NCBI RefSeq assembly: GCF_900177685.1
Contig: NZ_FXAY01000002.1
Span: 744,001 to 808,000 of the forward strand
Direction of reading: 5' to 3'
DNA: 64,000 nt
Origin: Agreia pratensis
Lineage (GTDB): Bacteria; Actinomycetota; Actinomycetes; Actinomycetales; Microbacteriaceae
This document shows, piece by piece, positions 27,121 through 37,460 of this stretch. The notes below the pieces were generated by a model. It saw nothing but the letters and a program-made list of their open reading frames with translations. It was not told the DNA's origin and searched no databases. Numbering within the stretch: position 1 is the first letter of the stretch; the number at the start of each line of letters is the position of its first letter. The translations under genes and the position numbers were made by a program.

Positions 27121-27925
27121 CGGGTTGGACCTCTGCCCACGGAACCGTCAGCTCGCCGAGCCGCCTGCGCGAGCGCGCGCCGAGAACCGACCAGCCACCG
27201 GCATCCAGGGCCTCGACCGAGGCGAGCCATCGCTGGGTCGCGCCGTACACGCCGACCCCGGCGTTGTGCTGCCACGCCCTGTCGAGATCGCTGAGCAGCG
27301 TGTGGATCGGCTCGCCGGGCACGTTGTGATGGATGAGCGACTTCGGCAGCCTCTCGGCGACGATCGACGGCTTCTCGAGCTCGGCGAGACGCAGCGAGAT
27401 CGTGAACGTCTGCGGTCCGGCCGCTGTGACCGTCACCCAGCTCGCGACGCGACCGATCTCGTTGCATGTGCCCTCGACGAGAACCCCGTCAGGCTGCAGC
27501 CTTGCGACCATGCGCGTCCACGCGTCTCCGACCTCGGATTCGTCGTATTGGCGCAGAACGTTGAAGGCGCGGATGACGGATGCTCGTCGGCCGCGGTCAA
27601 GCGGCGTCTCGAACCCTCCGAGCGCAAACGAGACGCGAGTGTCTGACGCGAATGTGGTGGAGCCCGATCGCACCGCCGCGAGCTGCTCGGTCGCCCGATG
27701 CACCCTGTCGGGCGAGATCTCGAACCCGATGACCTCGACGTCGGCGCGAACCCGGGCGAGGCGCTGATGCAGTTCGAACGCGGTCACGCCGCTGGCCCCG
27801 TAGCCCAGGTCGACGACAAGAGGGTCGATCGTGCGACGAAGCACGGGCAATGTCGTGATGAAACGGTCGACTCGGCGCAGACGGTTGGTATTCGTCGTCC
27901 CCCGAGTGATTTCACCGATCGGCAT
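27116..27925 (-). CDS. Class I SAM-dependent methyltransferase-like protein
   Basis: A 269-residue protein. Motif I reads [17 protein letters not shown] and motif [10 protein letters not shown], with an acidic residue to hold the SAM ribose. Later strands include [20 protein letters not shown]. No target-recognition domain identifies a substrate. It lies between FUSC (convergent) and gpmA (divergent), alone on its strand. No clear Shine-Dalgarno is seen at the ATG. Confidence 0.75.
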   Translation of the reverse strand: MPIGEITRGTTNTNRLRRVDRFITTLPVLRRTIDPLVVDLGYGASGVTAFELHQRLARVRADVEVIGFEISPDRVHRATEQLAAVRSGSTTFASDTRVSFALGGFETPLDRGRRASVIRAFNVLRQYDESEVGDAWTRMVARLQPDGVLVEGTCNEIGRVASWVTVTAAGPQTFTISLRLAELEKPSIVAERLPKSLIHHNVPGEPIHTLLSDLDRAWQHNAGVGVYGATQRWLASVEALDAGGWSVLGARSRRRLGELTVPWAEVQPV

Positions 27926-27976
27926 GCATCCAGTTCACCACGAAAGCGCACGGCTGCCGCCCCTAGACTTGTGAGC

Positions 27977-28726
27977 ATGTCTACGCCTTATACCTTGATA
28001 TTGCTGCGCCACGGCAACAGCGACTGGAACCAGAAGAACCTCTTCACAGGCTGGGTCGATGTTCACCTCAGCGAGCAGGGAGTCGCCGAAGCGAAGCGTG
28101 CCGGCGAGCTGCTCGCGTCTTCGGGCGTCCTGCCCGACATTCTGTACACGTCTGTGCTGTCCCGCGCCATCGAGACCGCCAACCTCGCGCTCGCGGAGGC
28201 CGACCGGCAGTGGATCGACGTCAAGCGCAGCTGGCGCCTCAACGAGCGCCACTACGGTGCACTGCAGGGCAAAGACAAGGCGCAGACGCTCGAGGAGTAC
28301 GGTCCCGAGAAGTTCCAGACATGGCGCCGCTCGTTCGACGTGCCGCCGCCCCCCATCGACGATGACGCCGAGTACTCGCAGGTGGGTGACCCCCGCTACG
28401 CACACATCGATGGCGAGGTGCCCCGCACCGAGTGCCTGAAAGACGTCATCGAGCGCATGCTGCCCTACTGGCACTCCGACATCACCGAAGACCTCGCTGC
28501 GGGCAAGGTCGTGCTGGTCACCGCGCACGGCAACTCGCTGCGTGCGTTGATCAAGCACCTCGACGGCATCTCAGACGACGACATCGCCGAGCTGAACGTT
28601 CCCACCGGAATCCCGCTGGTCTACAAGCTCGACGAGAACTTCGTTCCCATCGAGCCGGCCGCGTATCTCGACCCCGAGGCCGCTGCCGCCGGCGCCGCCG
28701 CTGTCGCCAATCAGGGCAAGAAGTAA
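27977..28726 (+). CDS. gpmA: 2,3-bisphosphoglycerate-dependent phosphoglycerate mutase
   Basis: A 249-residue glycolytic/gluconeogenic enzyme that interconverts 3- and 2-phosphoglycerate. The phospho-acceptor is His12 in [31 protein letters not shown] (proton donor Glu) and [14 protein letters not shown] (second catalytic His) are all intact. TAGACT lies 7 nt before the ATG, so it is probably leaderless. In actinobacteria this gene is often found near phoU and senX3-regX3, as it is here. Confidence 0.96.
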   Translation: MSTPYTLILLRHGNSDWNQKNLFTGWVDVHLSEQGVAEAKRAGELLASSGVLPDILYTSVLSRAIETANLALAEADRQWIDVKRSWRLNERHYGALQGKDKAQTLEEYGPEKFQTWRRSFDVPPPPIDDDAEYSQVGDPRYAHIDGEVPRTECLKDVIERMLPYWHSDITEDLAAGKVVLVTAHGNSLRALIKHLDGISDDDIAELNVPTGIPLVYKLDENFVPIEPAAYLDPEAAAAGAAAVANQGKK

Positions 28727-28742
28727 CCTCGCCCAGAGCTGT

Positions 28743-29540
28743 TCAGATGACCGGTCCGCGTTCTGCGGGCCGGTCATTCTGCTGTGTGTGCGCGGGGGGA
28801 GACTGTTGCGGCTGGCCGATGTACGGCCCGGCGGCTGAGGGTGCAGGCGCAGAGGCTGCACGATCGCGGCCGAACAGCCGTGACGCGATGACTCCGGCCC
28901 ATCCGATGGCAGCGGTCACGCTCGCGCTGAGCAGCAGCATCACGAGCGAGCTCGTCGCCGAGTCGGCGCCGAAGGTGAGAAGTGCCCAATGGACGAGCGC
29001 GAGGATGATCACCAGAACGAGCGCGGCGAAGGTCAGAGCAGGGCGATATCGCACGACAAGCCACGCGGCGCCGAGGGCCAGAGGCAGCATCACATAGGGG
29101 TCGGCGACGGTGAATGCGACGAACGCCGTCGCGCCACCGAAGCCCATAGAGAATCGCACCGCCTGGAATAGGGCGACGACGATCACGGCCGCGGTCACGA
29201 TTCCGGCCGCGAGTCCCCGTCTAGCGAGTGAAGCGGTGGCGAAGAACAGACCGAGCAGCACAACTGCCAGGGCGAAGAGAAGGTCCAGAGTGAGGAGCAG
29301 CCCGAAGGAGAATCCGAGGTCGCGCATGTACTCGGCGCCCGAGAGCACTTGCGTGACCTGGCCACTCAGGCTGGAGAGCAGCAGGTAGCCACCGAGAGAC
29401 GTGGTCACAAGCGACAACAGCCAGCGGTTGGAGTGCGCGGTGCCGGCGGCCTGGGGTTGCCCGAGCTTCGGTCGGGGAACGGGAGCGGCGTACTGCTGCG
29501 GGGGAACCGTGTTCTCGGAGTAGCTCATATCTCTCAGCAT
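28743..29540 (-). CDS. Polytopic membrane protein, unknown function
   Basis: A 265-residue protein. A Pro/Gln-rich cytoplasmic N-terminus (~1-40) is followed by about six hydrophobic segments (42-65, 75-105, 110-130, 135-165, 172-195, 205-225) and a disordered Pro/Gln-rich tail. No family is recognised. The ATG at 29540 has CGGAG 6 nt upstream; an ATG at 29528 (MSYSEN) is a fair alternative. The gpmA terminator hairpin lies inside its last codons. Confidence 0.65.
   Translation of the reverse strand: MLRDMSYSENTVPPQQYAAPVPRPKLGQPQAAGTAHSNRWLLSLVTTSLGGYLLLSSLSGQVTQVLSGAEYMRDLGFSFGLLLTLDLLFALAVVLLGLFFATASLARRGLAAGIVTAAVIVVALFQAVRFSMGFGGATAFVAFTVADPYVMLPLALGAAWLVVRYRPALTFAALVLVIILALVHWALLTFGADSATSSLVMLLLSASVTAAIGWAGVIASRLFGRDRAASAPAPSAAGPYIGQPQQSPPAHTQQNDRPAERGPVI
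28747..28777 (+). terminator. Terminator hairpin after gpmA
   Basis: ATGACCGGTCCGC and GCGGGCCGGTCAT pair with one G-U wobble around a 5-nt loop, followed by TCTGCTG. It overlaps the coding end of the convergent membrane-protein gene. Confidence 0.7.
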
Positions 29541-29597
29541 GGGGGACTCCGGTTCTCGGAAGCAACCCGCGAGTGCCGACGGCCTGGGCCCAGACGA

Positions 29598-29635
29598 CGA
29601 AAGGACCGGCCGCTACGAGTCGGTCGGTCCTTTCG
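29598..29635 (-). terminator. Terminator hairpin after phoU
   Basis: CGAAAGGACCG/CGGTCCTTTCG arms extend to a 15-bp stem with one wobble and an 8-nt loop. It lies 16 nt beyond the phoU stop; on the minus strand it ends TTTCGTCG. Confidence 0.75.
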
Positions 29636-29650
29636 AGGAGTGTTCGGGTG

Positions 29651-30304
29651 CTACTCGGCTGCGCCGGCCCAGTCACCCGTGGCGAGGTACTGCACCTTCT
29701 TGGCGATGGCCACGGCGTGGTCACCGAATCGCTCGTGGTACCGGCTGGCCAGAGTCACGTCGACCGTGTCGACGGCGCCGCCCTTCCAGGTCTCTCCGAG
29801 CACGGCGTCGAACACGCTCACGTGCAGCTCGTCGAGCGAGTCGTCGTCTTCGCGGATGACCTCGACGAGCGCGAGGTCTTCGTTCGTCAGAAGCACGGTG
29901 AGGTTCTTCGCCATGTTGACGTCGAGACGGCCCATCTCGGTGAATGTGCCGCGCAGGCTCTTCTTGACGACCTTGTCGGGGTAGCGGTAGCGCGCGAGCT
30001 GGGCGATGTGCTCGGCGAGGTCACCCATGCGTTCGAGCGAGGCGGAGATGCGCAGGGCGCTCACGACGATGCGCAGGTCGCGGGCGACCGGCTGCTGCAG
30101 GGCAAGGATGTTGATGGCCAGCTCGTCGAGGCTCACGGCCAGGGCATCGATCTTGTGGTCTTCGGCGATGACGGACTCGGCGAGCGAGACGTTCGACTCG
30201 TTGAACGCTGTCGTGGCGTTGGTGATCGCGACGGTGACGAGAGACGAGATCTCGACCAGGCGGTCCTGTACCTCCCGCAGCTCCTGCTGGAATACTTCGC
30301 GCAT
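29651..30304 (-). CDS. phoU: Phosphate-signalling regulator PhoU
   Basis: A 217-residue all-helical protein made of two PhoU repeats (helices around VTVAITNATTAFNE and the second-copy VNMAKNLTVLLTNEDLALVEVI). In the first, EDHKIDALAVSLDELAINIL carries the E/D-x-x-x-D metal-binding pattern. It couples Pst transport to the SenX3-type kinase and restrains the Pho response when phosphate is plentiful. The start MREVFQQEL at 30304 was selected because AAAGGA lies 8 nt upstream; a 31-residue longer form is unlikely. It is divergent from senX3. Confidence 0.93.
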   Translation of the reverse strand: MREVFQQELREVQDRLVEISSLVTVAITNATTAFNESNVSLAESVIAEDHKIDALAVSLDELAINILALQQPVARDLRIVVSALRISASLERMGDLAEHIAQLARYRYPDKVVKKSLRGTFTEMGRLDVNMAKNLTVLLTNEDLALVEVIREDDDSLDELHVSVFDAVLGETWKGGAVDTVDVTLASRYHERFGDHAVAIAKKVQYLATGDWAGAAE

Positions 30305-30511
30305 GCGTAAGGTCCTTTCACGGATTCGTCTCGACGCTCGGTTGAACGACTTTTGTGCAGCATCGAGGGGAGAGGCGTCGACTGACGCCCGGATCATTCT
30401 GGCGAGAACAGGTTAACGGATGGTGCCGAAGACCTGAACAATCGGGAAAATGGGCCCCGATACTCGTCGCTCGTGAATTGTCCCATGACTCGAGTCGTTA
30501 GTGTGGGGTTC

Positions 30512-31666
30512 ATGGATTCAGGCTGGCTGGTGCTGCTTTCCGTGGCATTCGGCCTGGTCGTTGGGGGCGGATTCATGGCGCTCTTCCACGTAGCTGAACG
30601 TCGGGGAAACTCGGCCGTCGATGTCGTCAATCCTGCGGTGCCAGACGGCGTCGGTCAAGTCATCGACGCGCTGGAGTCTGCCGGCGTTGTTCTCGACCCG
30701 TCGAACAACGTCGTCAAGGCGTCGCCAGGCGCGCTGGCGACCGGGCTCGTCTCGCAGCAGGTGCTGGTGCATTCTGAGCTCATCGAGTTGGTGAACAGAG
30801 TGCGCTCCACCGGCGAGCCCATCGTGCAGCCGGTCGAACTGGCGCGAGGTCCGTTCGGCGACGCGAGCATGCATTTTCTCGTGCGCGTGGCCCGGCTCGG
30901 GTCGAGGTACATCCTCCTTCTCGCCGAAGACCACTCCGAGACATTCCGTCTCGACGAAGTGCGTCGAGATTTCATCGCGAACATCAGCCACGAGCTGAAG
31001 ACGCCCATCGGGGCGATCGCTCTGCTCTCCGAGGCGCTCGATCCAGCTGCCGACGATCCTGAGCAGGTGCGCCGTTTCGCGAAGCGGCTGCATACCGAGG
31101 CGGCGAGACTGACCAGAATCACCCAGGAGATCATCGAGCTCTCTCGGCTGCAGGCCGCCGACACTCTGTTGTCGGCTGAGCGGCTCGATGTCGACCATCT
31201 GATCGCTTCGGCGATGGATCAGAATCATGTGCAGGCAGAATTGCGCGGCACAACGCTGGTCAAAGGCGGCGCCAAACACGTCGAGGTGTTCGGTGATGAA
31301 TCGCTGCTCATCATGGCCCTGCACAACCTCGTGGGCAACGCCATCCAATACTCGCTCGACAACTCGCGCGTCGGGATCGGGGTGCGCGTCGAAGACGGTG
31401 TCGTCGAGATCGCGGTCACCGATCAGGGCCTCGGCATCGCGAGCGAAGATCTCGACCGGGTGTTCGAGCGGTTCTTCCGCGTAGATCAAGCGCGTTCGCG
31501 CAATACCGGTGGCACGGGCCTCGGACTGAGTATCGTCAAGCACGTGGTCGAGAATCACGGCGGCGATGTCAGGGTGTGGTCGCAGCTCGGCCGAGGTTCA
31601 ACATTCACGATCAGGCTTCCCGAGGCGTCGACCGTCGCCAACGCACCACAAGGAGATTCACGATGA
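30512..31666 (+). CDS. senX3: Phosphate-sensing histidine kinase SenX3/PhoR
   Basis: A 384-residue kinase with a single N-terminal membrane helix (residues ~4-28), a PAS-like domain (VIDALESAGVVLDPSNNVVKAS), the H-box NISHELKTPIGAIALL, the N-box ALHNLVGNAIQY and G boxes DQGLGI and GGTGLGLSIV. Its small outside part, and the neighbouring phoU and regX3, fit SenX3. In that system the phosphate signal comes through PhoU/Pst rather than a ligand domain. The stop overlaps the regX3 start. Confidence 0.92.
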   Translation: MDSGWLVLLSVAFGLVVGGGFMALFHVAERRGNSAVDVVNPAVPDGVGQVIDALESAGVVLDPSNNVVKASPGALATGLVSQQVLVHSELIELVNRVRSTGEPIVQPVELARGPFGDASMHFLVRVARLGSRYILLLAEDHSETFRLDEVRRDFIANISHELKTPIGAIALLSEALDPAADDPEQVRRFAKRLHTEAARLTRITQEIIELSRLQAADTLLSAERLDVDHLIASAMDQNHVQAELRGTTLVKGGAKHVEVFGDESLLIMALHNLVGNAIQYSLDNSRVGIGVRVEDGVVEIAVTDQGLGIASEDLDRVFERFFRVDQARSRNTGGTGLGLSIVKHVVENHGGDVRVWSQLGRGSTFTIRLPEASTVANAPQGDSR

Positions 31667-32343
31667 CCCACATTCTTCTCGTCGAAGACGAAGACGCACT
31701 CAGCGAGCCTCTCGCCTACCTCCTGCGCCGTGAAGGCTACACGGTGACTGTGGCGGCCGACGGGCCCTCCGCCATCGCCGAATTCGACCGTGGCGGCGTC
31801 GAACTCGTGTTGCTCGACCTCATGATCCCCGGCATTCCGGGAACCGAAGTGTGTCGGGAGATCCGCACGCGCAGCTCTGTACCCATCATCATGCTCACGG
31901 CCAAGGACTCCGAGATCGACATCGTGGTCGGGCTCGAACTGGGCGCCGACGACTACGTCACCAAGCCGTACTCGACCCGCGAGCTGCTGGCGCGCATCCG
32001 GGCGATCATGCGCCGGCAGACGGAACCGAGCGATCTCGCCGAGCCTGTACTCGAGAGCGGTCCCGTTCAGATGGACATCGAGCGGCACACCGTGCGGGTC
32101 AATGGCGTCGACACCGCCATGCCGCTCAAGGAGTTCGAACTCCTCGAGCTGCTGCTGCGTAATGCGGGCCGGGTTCTCACACGCGGTCAGCTGATCGACC
32201 GGGTCTGGGGCTCGGACTACTTCGGCGACACCAAGACCCTCGACGTGCACATCAAGCGCATCCGCTCGAAGATCGAGGATGTTCCGTCGGAGCCCACTCT
32301 GCTCGTCACGGTGCGAGGGCTCGGCTACCGCTTCGAAGCGTGA
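31663..32343 (+). CDS. regX3: Phosphate response regulator RegX3/PhoP
   Basis: A 226-residue OmpR-family regulator. The receiver opens THILLVEDEDALSEPLAYLL, the phospho-acceptor Asp lies in LVLLDLMIPGIPG, and the conserved Lys in VTKPYS. The winged helix has LKEFELLELLLRNAGRVLTRGQL and GDTKTLDVHIKRIRSKIE. The ATG at 31663 is fixed by the ATGA overlap with senX3 and by AAGGAG upstream. It is the expected binder of the PHO box before pstS (18966-18987). Confidence 0.93.
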   Translation: MTHILLVEDEDALSEPLAYLLRREGYTVTVAADGPSAIAEFDRGGVELVLLDLMIPGIPGTEVCREIRTRSSVPIIMLTAKDSEIDIVVGLELGADDYVTKPYSTRELLARIRAIMRRQTEPSDLAEPVLESGPVQMDIERHTVRVNGVDTAMPLKEFELLELLLRNAGRVLTRGQLIDRVWGSDYFGDTKTLDVHIKRIRSKIEDVPSEPTLLVTVRGLGYRFEA

Positions 32344-32352
32344 CCTCGACCG

Positions 32353-32384
32353 GGTGACCGAGACGGCAGAGCCGCTCGGTCACC
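32353..32384. terminator. Hairpin between convergent regX3 and lipoprotein genes
   Basis: GGTGACCGAG/CTCGGTCACC arms enclose a second stem CGGC/GCCG with an AGA loop. It is very stable but has no T-run, so it may be a bidirectional barrier rather than a classical terminator. Confidence 0.65.
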
Positions 32385-32390
32385 GGTCGA

Positions 32391-32957
32391 TTACGGCGCC
32401 GGGGTCGCGTCGGGCGCGGGCGCCTCAGGGGTGCCGGTGGGCGTGGGCGTCGCAGACGGAACGGGCGTCGGCGTGACGGTGGGCAGGGGAGTGGGGGCGA
32501 GGCCCGTGTACTCCTTGAAGTCGGTTGTCAGCACGGGGAGAAGGAGCTGCTCGCCCTCGGCGTCGCCGTACTGGAAGTAGACGGGGAAGAGTGAACCGGC
32601 CGTGGCGGTGATGCCGCGCAGCACGACCTGAGTCTCGCCGTCTGCGCCAAAGCTCGTGTTGCCGTTTCCGGCCACGGGAACGGTGAGTTCCGTCTTCGCG
32701 CCGTCTGCCTCGTACTGCAAGGTGAGGGCGCGGCTCTCTTTGGCGCTGTTGCTGAAGGTCACGAGCAGGCTGGCGTCTTCGCCGTCGTCGCTGATGAGCG
32801 TCGCATTGCGGATGTCGATGGTCCCGACTTTTCCGTTGACGCCGTTCGCCGTCTCGACCTCTTTGGTGGTCGCCTGCGGGGTGATGAATGCGCAGCCGGC
32901 CGTGCCGACCACAAGAAGGGCGGCCATGGCCAGTGCGGCCCCGAGTCGTGCTCTCAC
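32391..32957 (-). CDS. Secreted lipoprotein, unknown function
   Basis: A 188-residue protein. Its signal peptide ends in the lipobox GTAGC near residue 22, so it is lipid-anchored outside the membrane. The body (about 40-150) looks like an immunoglobulin-like beta-sandwich ([21 protein letters not shown]). The C-terminus is a Pro/Thr-rich tail of TPTP repeats. GTG start preceded by GGAGGA. It lies between regX3 and carD in reverse orientation. Short secreted proteins of this type are common in Microbacteriaceae, without a known role. Confidence 0.75.
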   Translation of the reverse strand: MRARLGAALAMAALLVVGTAGCAFITPQATTKEVETANGVNGKVGTIDIRNATLISDDGEDASLLVTFSNSAKESRALTLQYEADGAKTELTVPVAGNGNTSFGADGETQVVLRGITATAGSLFPVYFQYGDAEGEQLLLPVLTTDFKEYTGLAPTPLPTVTPTPVPSATPTPTGTPEAPAPDATPAP

Positions 32958-33142
32958 AAGTTCCTCCAGAAGTGGTTCGGCGCGGACTCCTCTGGAGGCC
33001 GGACGCGGACTCCCCTAGCCTACCGAATCGCGGGCCATGCAATCGGTCGTCCCATACGGCGGGCGAGGCTGCGAGAGCCGCTGACGGCGGGGGTGAAAAG
33101 GTGCGCCGTGGTACTCTGGAGGTCGTTGAAGGGATTCCATCG

Positions 33143-33625
33143 ATGATTTTCGAAGTCGGCGAGACTGTCGTCTACCCCCACCATGGTGCGGCTACGATTT
33201 CCGAGGTCAAGACCCGCATCATCAAGGGCGAAGAGAAGATCTACCTCAAGCTCCGGGTCGCCCAGGGCGATCTCACCATCGAGGTCCCCGCCGAGAATGT
33301 CGAGCTGGTGGGCGTGCGCGACGTCATCGGCAGAGAAGGCGTCGATCGCGTGTTCGATGTGCTGCGTGCTCCTTTCACTGAAGAGCCGACGAACTGGTCG
33401 CGCCGCTACAAGGCCAATCTCGAAAAGCTCGCATCGGGCGATGTCATCAAGGTCAGTGAGGTCGTGCGCGACCTGTGGCGCCGCGATCAAGACCGCGGAC
33501 TGTCGGCCGGAGAGAAGCGCATGCTGGCCAAGGCTCGTCAGATCCTCATCTCCGAACTGGCGCTGGCCGAGAAGACCGACGAAGAGAAGGCATCCCTGGT
33601 TCTCGACGAGGTTCTGGCCTCCTAG
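33143..33625 (+). CDS. carD: CarD-family RNA polymerase-binding transcription regulator
   Basis: A 160-residue protein. The N-terminal Tudor-like RNAP-interaction domain reads [19 protein letters not shown] and [21 protein letters not shown]. The C-terminal DNA-binding helical domain contains [17 protein letters not shown] with the conserved Trp, and [19 protein letters not shown]. CarD stabilises open complexes, especially at rRNA promoters, and is essential in mycobacteria. GAAGGGA lies upstream of the ATG, and a -10 like TACTCT (33113) is ~25 nt before. ispDF follows after 3 nt. Confidence 0.96.
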   Translation: MIFEVGETVVYPHHGAATISEVKTRIIKGEEKIYLKLRVAQGDLTIEVPAENVELVGVRDVIGREGVDRVFDVLRAPFTEEPTNWSRRYKANLEKLASGDVIKVSEVVRDLWRRDQDRGLSAGEKRMLAKARQILISELALAEKTDEEKASLVLDEVLAS

Positions 33626-33628
33626 GTC

Positions 33629-34858
33629 GTGACTGTTCCTACTCCGGCGCCTCGCGTCGCGATCATCGTCGTGGCCGCCGGCAGCGGCACCCGCCTGGGC
33701 GAGCCGCTCCCCAAAGCATTCGTCGAACTCGACGGGCGCAGCATCCTCTCGAGATCTCTCGACCCCGTTTTCGGTCTCGCCGACCCCGTGCAGATCGTGG
33801 TGGTCGCTCCGCTGAGTCATCTCGAGCACGCGCGCGACATCGTCACGCAGAGCGCGGGTTCGGCATCGGATGCCTGCAGCGTGGTTGTCGGAGGTGACTC
33901 GCGCCAGGCGTCGGTCGCCTCGGGTCTCGCCGCTCTCCTTCCCTCGATCGAGACCGTGCTCGTGCATGACGCGGCTCGGGCTCTTGCCCCAGGGCCGCTC
34001 TTCGAGCGGGTCATCGCCGAGGTCGACTCCGCCGGACGCGGAGTGATCCCCGGTCTGGCCGTGAGCGACACGATCAAGCGGGTCGACGCATCCTCGACGG
34101 TGCTCGAGACCGTAGACCGATCTCAGCTGTCGGCCGTGCAGACCCCGCAGGCTTTTCCCCGTGCCGAGCTCGTCGCGGCGTATGAGGTGGCTGATCGCGA
34201 GTTCACCGACGACGCAGCGTTGATCCAGCACGCCGGCGGAACGGTCGCGATCGTCGACGGAGATCCGCTCGCGTTCAAGATCACGACCCCGTGGGATCTG
34301 CGCCGGGCCCAGCAATTGCTGGCCGAGGGGTCGCACTCTAGCCCGCCGTCGGCATCCGCGTTGTCTATTCGAACCGGTGTGGGCGTCGACGCGCACGCCC
34401 TCGATCCCGCCCAGCCGCTCTGGCTCGCGGGCCTCTTCTGGCCCGACGAGGCTGGACTCGCCGGTCATAGCGATGGCGATGCCGTCGCTCACGCACTGTG
34501 CGATGCGCTCCTCTCTGCCGCGGGCCTCGGAGACATCGGCGGCATCTTCGGTGTCGACGACCCCCGCCTCGAGGGAGCCCACGCCGATGTCTTCGTGCTC
34601 GAAACGGTGCGACTTCTTGCGGGTGCCGGATTCGCGCCCTCGAACGTCTCGGTGCAGCTGGTCGGTAATCGCCCCCGGTTCGCGCCGCGCAAGCAGGAGG
34701 CCGAGAAACACCTCTCGGCTCTGGTCGGCTGCCCTGTCTCTGTGTCGGCGACGACGACCGATTCGATGGGTTTCACGGGCAGAGGAGAGGGCGTCGCTGC
34801 CATCGCCACCGCTCTGATCGTGGCGGCTGCTCGCCCCACTGCTGGCTCGGGCACGTAA
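33629..34858 (+). CDS. ispDF: Bifunctional IspD-IspF (MEP isoprenoid pathway)
   Basis: A 409-residue fusion of two pathway enzymes. IspD (about 1-235) makes CDP-methylerythritol; its motifs are VVAAGSGTRLG, DSRQASVASGL and VHDAARALA. IspF (about 248-405) makes the cyclic diphosphate; its motifs are RTGVGVDAHAL with metal-binding Asp/His, GHSDGDAVAHALCDAL and the C-terminal TTTDSMGFTGRGEGVAA. The intermediate step, IspE, is encoded elsewhere. GTG start 3 nt after carD; carD-ispD-ispF order is typical of actinobacteria, here with the two isoprenoid genes fused. Confidence 0.95.
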   Translation: MTVPTPAPRVAIIVVAAGSGTRLGEPLPKAFVELDGRSILSRSLDPVFGLADPVQIVVVAPLSHLEHARDIVTQSAGSASDACSVVVGGDSRQASVASGLAALLPSIETVLVHDAARALAPGPLFERVIAEVDSAGRGVIPGLAVSDTIKRVDASSTVLETVDRSQLSAVQTPQAFPRAELVAAYEVADREFTDDAALIQHAGGTVAIVDGDPLAFKITTPWDLRRAQQLLAEGSHSSPPSASALSIRTGVGVDAHALDPAQPLWLAGLFWPDEAGLAGHSDGDAVAHALCDALLSAAGLGDIGGIFGVDDPRLEGAHADVFVLETVRLLAGAGFAPSNVSVQLVGNRPRFAPRKQEAEKHLSALVGCPVSVSATTTDSMGFTGRGEGVAAIATALIVAAARPTAGSGT

Positions 34859-34888
34859 CACGTGTGCTGCGCCGCCTAAACTAACTGG

Positions 34889-36307
34889 GTGGCGCTTCGA
34901 CTTTATGACTCGAGAAGTCGGACCTTGTCCGACTTCGTTCCCCTCGTTCCTGACCAGGTGGGGATCTACGTCTGCGGACCCACGGTGCAATCGTCGCCGC
35001 ACATCGGACATCTGCGCAGCGCATTGGTCTACGACCAGCTCCGTCGCTGGCTTGCCCACTCAGGACATCACGTCACCTTCGTTCGCAATGTCACCGACAT
35101 CGACGACAAAGTGCTGGTCAATGCTGCGGGCAGCGACGAACAGTGGTGGGCTCTGGCCTACCGCGTCGAACTCGAGTTCACCGCTGCCTACAACGCCATC
35201 GGCGTGCTGCCGCCCACCTATGAGCCTCGCGCGACCGCGAGTATCCCCGAGATGCACACGATCATCGGCAGGCTCATCGAGAAGGGCTACGCCTATCCGG
35301 CCGACGACGAATCGGGCGACGTGTACTTCGATGCCCGAGCGTGGCCGCAGTACGGCGAGCTCACTCACCAGAGCCTCGACGACATGGCGCCGGCCGCCGA
35401 TTCCGACCCCCGTGGCAAGCGCGATGTGCGCGACTTCGCTCTCTGGAAGGGGCGTAAACCCGATGAGCCGGAGTCGGCGTCGTGGCAGAGCCCATGGGGC
35501 GCTGGACGTCCCGGTTGGCACATCGAGTGCTCGGCCATGTCGACCAAATACCTCGGTGCTCAGTTCGACATCCACGGTGGTGGAATCGATCTTCGGTTTC
35601 CCCATCATGAGAACGAACTCGCTCAGTCGACGGCAGCGGGTGACCCGTTCGCGAACTATTGGCTGCACAACGGACTCGTTTCGGTGTCCGGACAGAAGAT
35701 GTCCAAGTCTCTCGGCAACTCGATCTTTGCCGCAGAGCTCATCGCCTCAGCGCGTCCGCTCGTGCTGCGCTACTACCTCGGCGCAGCCCACTACCGCTCG
35801 ACTCTCGAGTTCCACGATGGAGCCCTGGCCGAAGCCGAGGCCGCGCTCGGTCGCATCGAGGGGTTCCTCGAGCGTGCCGAGCGTCGTCTCGAAGACACGC
35901 GTTTCGCCTCTGACGCCGTGCAGATCATGCCCGACGAGTTCATCGCGGCCATGGACGACGACCTCGGTGTGCCCCAGGCGCTCGGGGTCGTCCATGACAC
36001 GGTTCGAGCGGGCAACGCGGCCCTCGACAACGAAGACCTCGTCGAGGCGGCGCACGCACTGGGCGCCGTCATCGCGATGACGAGCGTGCTCGGCATCAAC
36101 CCCCTATCCAGCGAGTGGTCGACGAGCTCGAGCGGAGCGACCGATGTCGCGCTCGCTGCGCTCGTCGAACGACTGCTCGAAGACCGCCAGGCTGCCCGGG
36201 AAGGGCGTGACTTCGTCACGGCCGACCGAGTTCGTGATGAACTGAACGCAGCCGGCATCACTATTGAAGACGGTCCCTCGGGATCGCATTGGAGTCTCGA
36301 TGGCTAA
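34889..36307 (+). CDS. cysS: Cysteinyl-tRNA synthetase
   Basis: A 472-residue class I synthetase. [16 protein letters not shown] contains the first zinc Cys and the HIGH motif. HIECSAMS and HHENELAQS supply further zinc ligands, and [10 protein letters not shown] is the KMSKS loop. The C-terminus ends in the expected anticodon-binding helices. The GTG at 34889 has TAAACT at 34877-34882, exactly 6 nt upstream, and no Shine-Dalgarno, so a leaderless transcript is likely. It overlaps rlmB by 8 nt. Confidence 0.96.
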   Translation: MALRLYDSRSRTLSDFVPLVPDQVGIYVCGPTVQSSPHIGHLRSALVYDQLRRWLAHSGHHVTFVRNVTDIDDKVLVNAAGSDEQWWALAYRVELEFTAAYNAIGVLPPTYEPRATASIPEMHTIIGRLIEKGYAYPADDESGDVYFDARAWPQYGELTHQSLDDMAPAADSDPRGKRDVRDFALWKGRKPDEPESASWQSPWGAGRPGWHIECSAMSTKYLGAQFDIHGGGIDLRFPHHENELAQSTAAGDPFANYWLHNGLVSVSGQKMSKSLGNSIFAAELIASARPLVLRYYLGAAHYRSTLEFHDGALAEAEAALGRIEGFLERAERRLEDTRFASDAVQIMPDEFIAAMDDDLGVPQALGVVHDTVRAGNAALDNEDLVEAAHALGAVIAMTSVLGINPLSSEWSTSSSGATDVALAALVERLLEDRQAAREGRDFVTADRVRDELNAAGITIEDGPSGSHWSLDG

Positions 36308-37331
36308 ATCAGGAGCGAACAAGCCCACAAGGGCCGGCGCGGTGCGCAAGGCGAGCCGCGGAAAGGCCGTGGGGTCGGGCGGCCAGGGCCGTCAGGCGCT
36401 CGAGGGCAAGAAGCCGACGCCCAAGGCGGAGGACCGCCCGTACCACCCCGCCGGAAAGGCGAAGGCTGCCAAGGAGCGGTTCATCGCGGCCGGTGGCAAG
36501 GGTGGCCGTGGAGGCAGCAGCCGAGGCGCATCGCAAGACCCGAACCGCAAACCGGCTCCGCGTCGCAGCGCGAAGAACGAAGAGTTCGAGGTCGTGACCG
36601 GGCGCAACTCGGTCGTCGAGGCGCTCCGCGCCAAGATTCCAGCGACGGCCCTCTATCTCGCGACTCGAATCGACATGGACGAGCGGGTGAAAGAGGCGCT
36701 GGCGCTCGCGACGAACCGCGGCATCCCGATTCTCGAGGTCATGCGCCCCGAACTCGACAGGCTCACGAGCTTCGATTCAGTGCACCAGGGGCTCGCGCTC
36801 AAGGTTCCGGCGTACGAGTACGCCCACCCGGTCGATCTGCTCGACCAGGTCATCTCGAGCGGTGAGACGCCTCTCTTCGTCGCGCTCGACGGCATCACCG
36901 ATCCTCGCAACCTCGGCGCGATCATCCGCTCGACCTCGGCATTCGGCGGCCAGGGTGTCATCGTGCCCCAGCGTCGATCCGTGGGCGTCACCGCATCCGC
37001 TTGGAAGACATCCGCCGGCGCCGCGGCGCGCACCCCTGTCGCCATGGCCTCGAACCTCACGGCCACGCTCAAGGCGTTCAAGCAGAAGGGCGTCTTCGTG
37101 ATCGGCCTCGACGGCGGGGGAGACGTGTCACTGCCCGGTCTCGCGTTCGCTGATGGACCGGTCGTGATCGTCGTGGGCAGCGAGGGCAAGGGACTGTCGC
37201 GTCTCGTCACAGAGACCTGTGACGCGATCGTGTCGATTCCCATCACTGCAGCCACCGAGTCGTTGAACGCCGGAATCGCTGCGAGCGTCACGCTCTACGA
37301 GATCTCCCGGTTGCGGGCGGCCAAGAAGTAG
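36300..37331 (+). CDS. rlmB: 23S rRNA (guanosine-2'-O-)-methyltransferase, TrmH/RlmB family
   Basis: A 343-residue SPOUT methyltransferase. A long basic Gly/Lys/Arg-rich N-terminal extension (~1-90) is probably disordered and RNA-binding. An L30-like substrate-binding domain follows ([12 protein letters not shown]). The knotted SAM domain has [23 protein letters not shown] and [17 protein letters not shown]. Family members methylate G2251 of 23S rRNA. The ATG at 36300 lies inside the cysS end, as in many actinobacteria. Confidence 0.92.
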   Translation: MAKSGANKPTRAGAVRKASRGKAVGSGGQGRQALEGKKPTPKAEDRPYHPAGKAKAAKERFIAAGGKGGRGGSSRGASQDPNRKPAPRRSAKNEEFEVVTGRNSVVEALRAKIPATALYLATRIDMDERVKEALALATNRGIPILEVMRPELDRLTSFDSVHQGLALKVPAYEYAHPVDLLDQVISSGETPLFVALDGITDPRNLGAIIRSTSAFGGQGVIVPQRRSVGVTASAWKTSAGAAARTPVAMASNLTATLKAFKQKGVFVIGLDGGGDVSLPGLAFADGPVVIVVGSEGKGLSRLVTETCDAIVSIPITAATESLNAGIAASVTLYEISRLRAAKK

Positions 37332-37360
37332 CTCTCCCCGCCGGTCGGCCATCCTGCGCC

Positions 37361-37446
37361 GGTCGAGTAGGCCGCCTGCGGCCGTATCGAGACCACCGTG
37401 GGGTGGTCTCGATACGCCTGCTCGTACCTTGCGCGGCTACTCGATC
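37361..37446. repeat. Dispersed repeat family B, inverted pair
   Basis: GGTCGAGTAG ... TATCGAGACCACC is followed directly by its approximate inverse, GGTGGTCTCGATA ... CTACTCGATC. Two copies face each other between the convergent rlmB and DUF4032 genes. The fold could end transcription from both sides. Other single copies are at 56331 and 62335. Confidence 0.8.
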
Positions 37447-37460
37447 ACCGCAGAATGGCG

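Noticed and set aside
33020-35059. 679-codon open frame opposite carD-ispDF
   Set aside because: Shadow frame; no motif, and it covers two well-supported genes on the plus strand.
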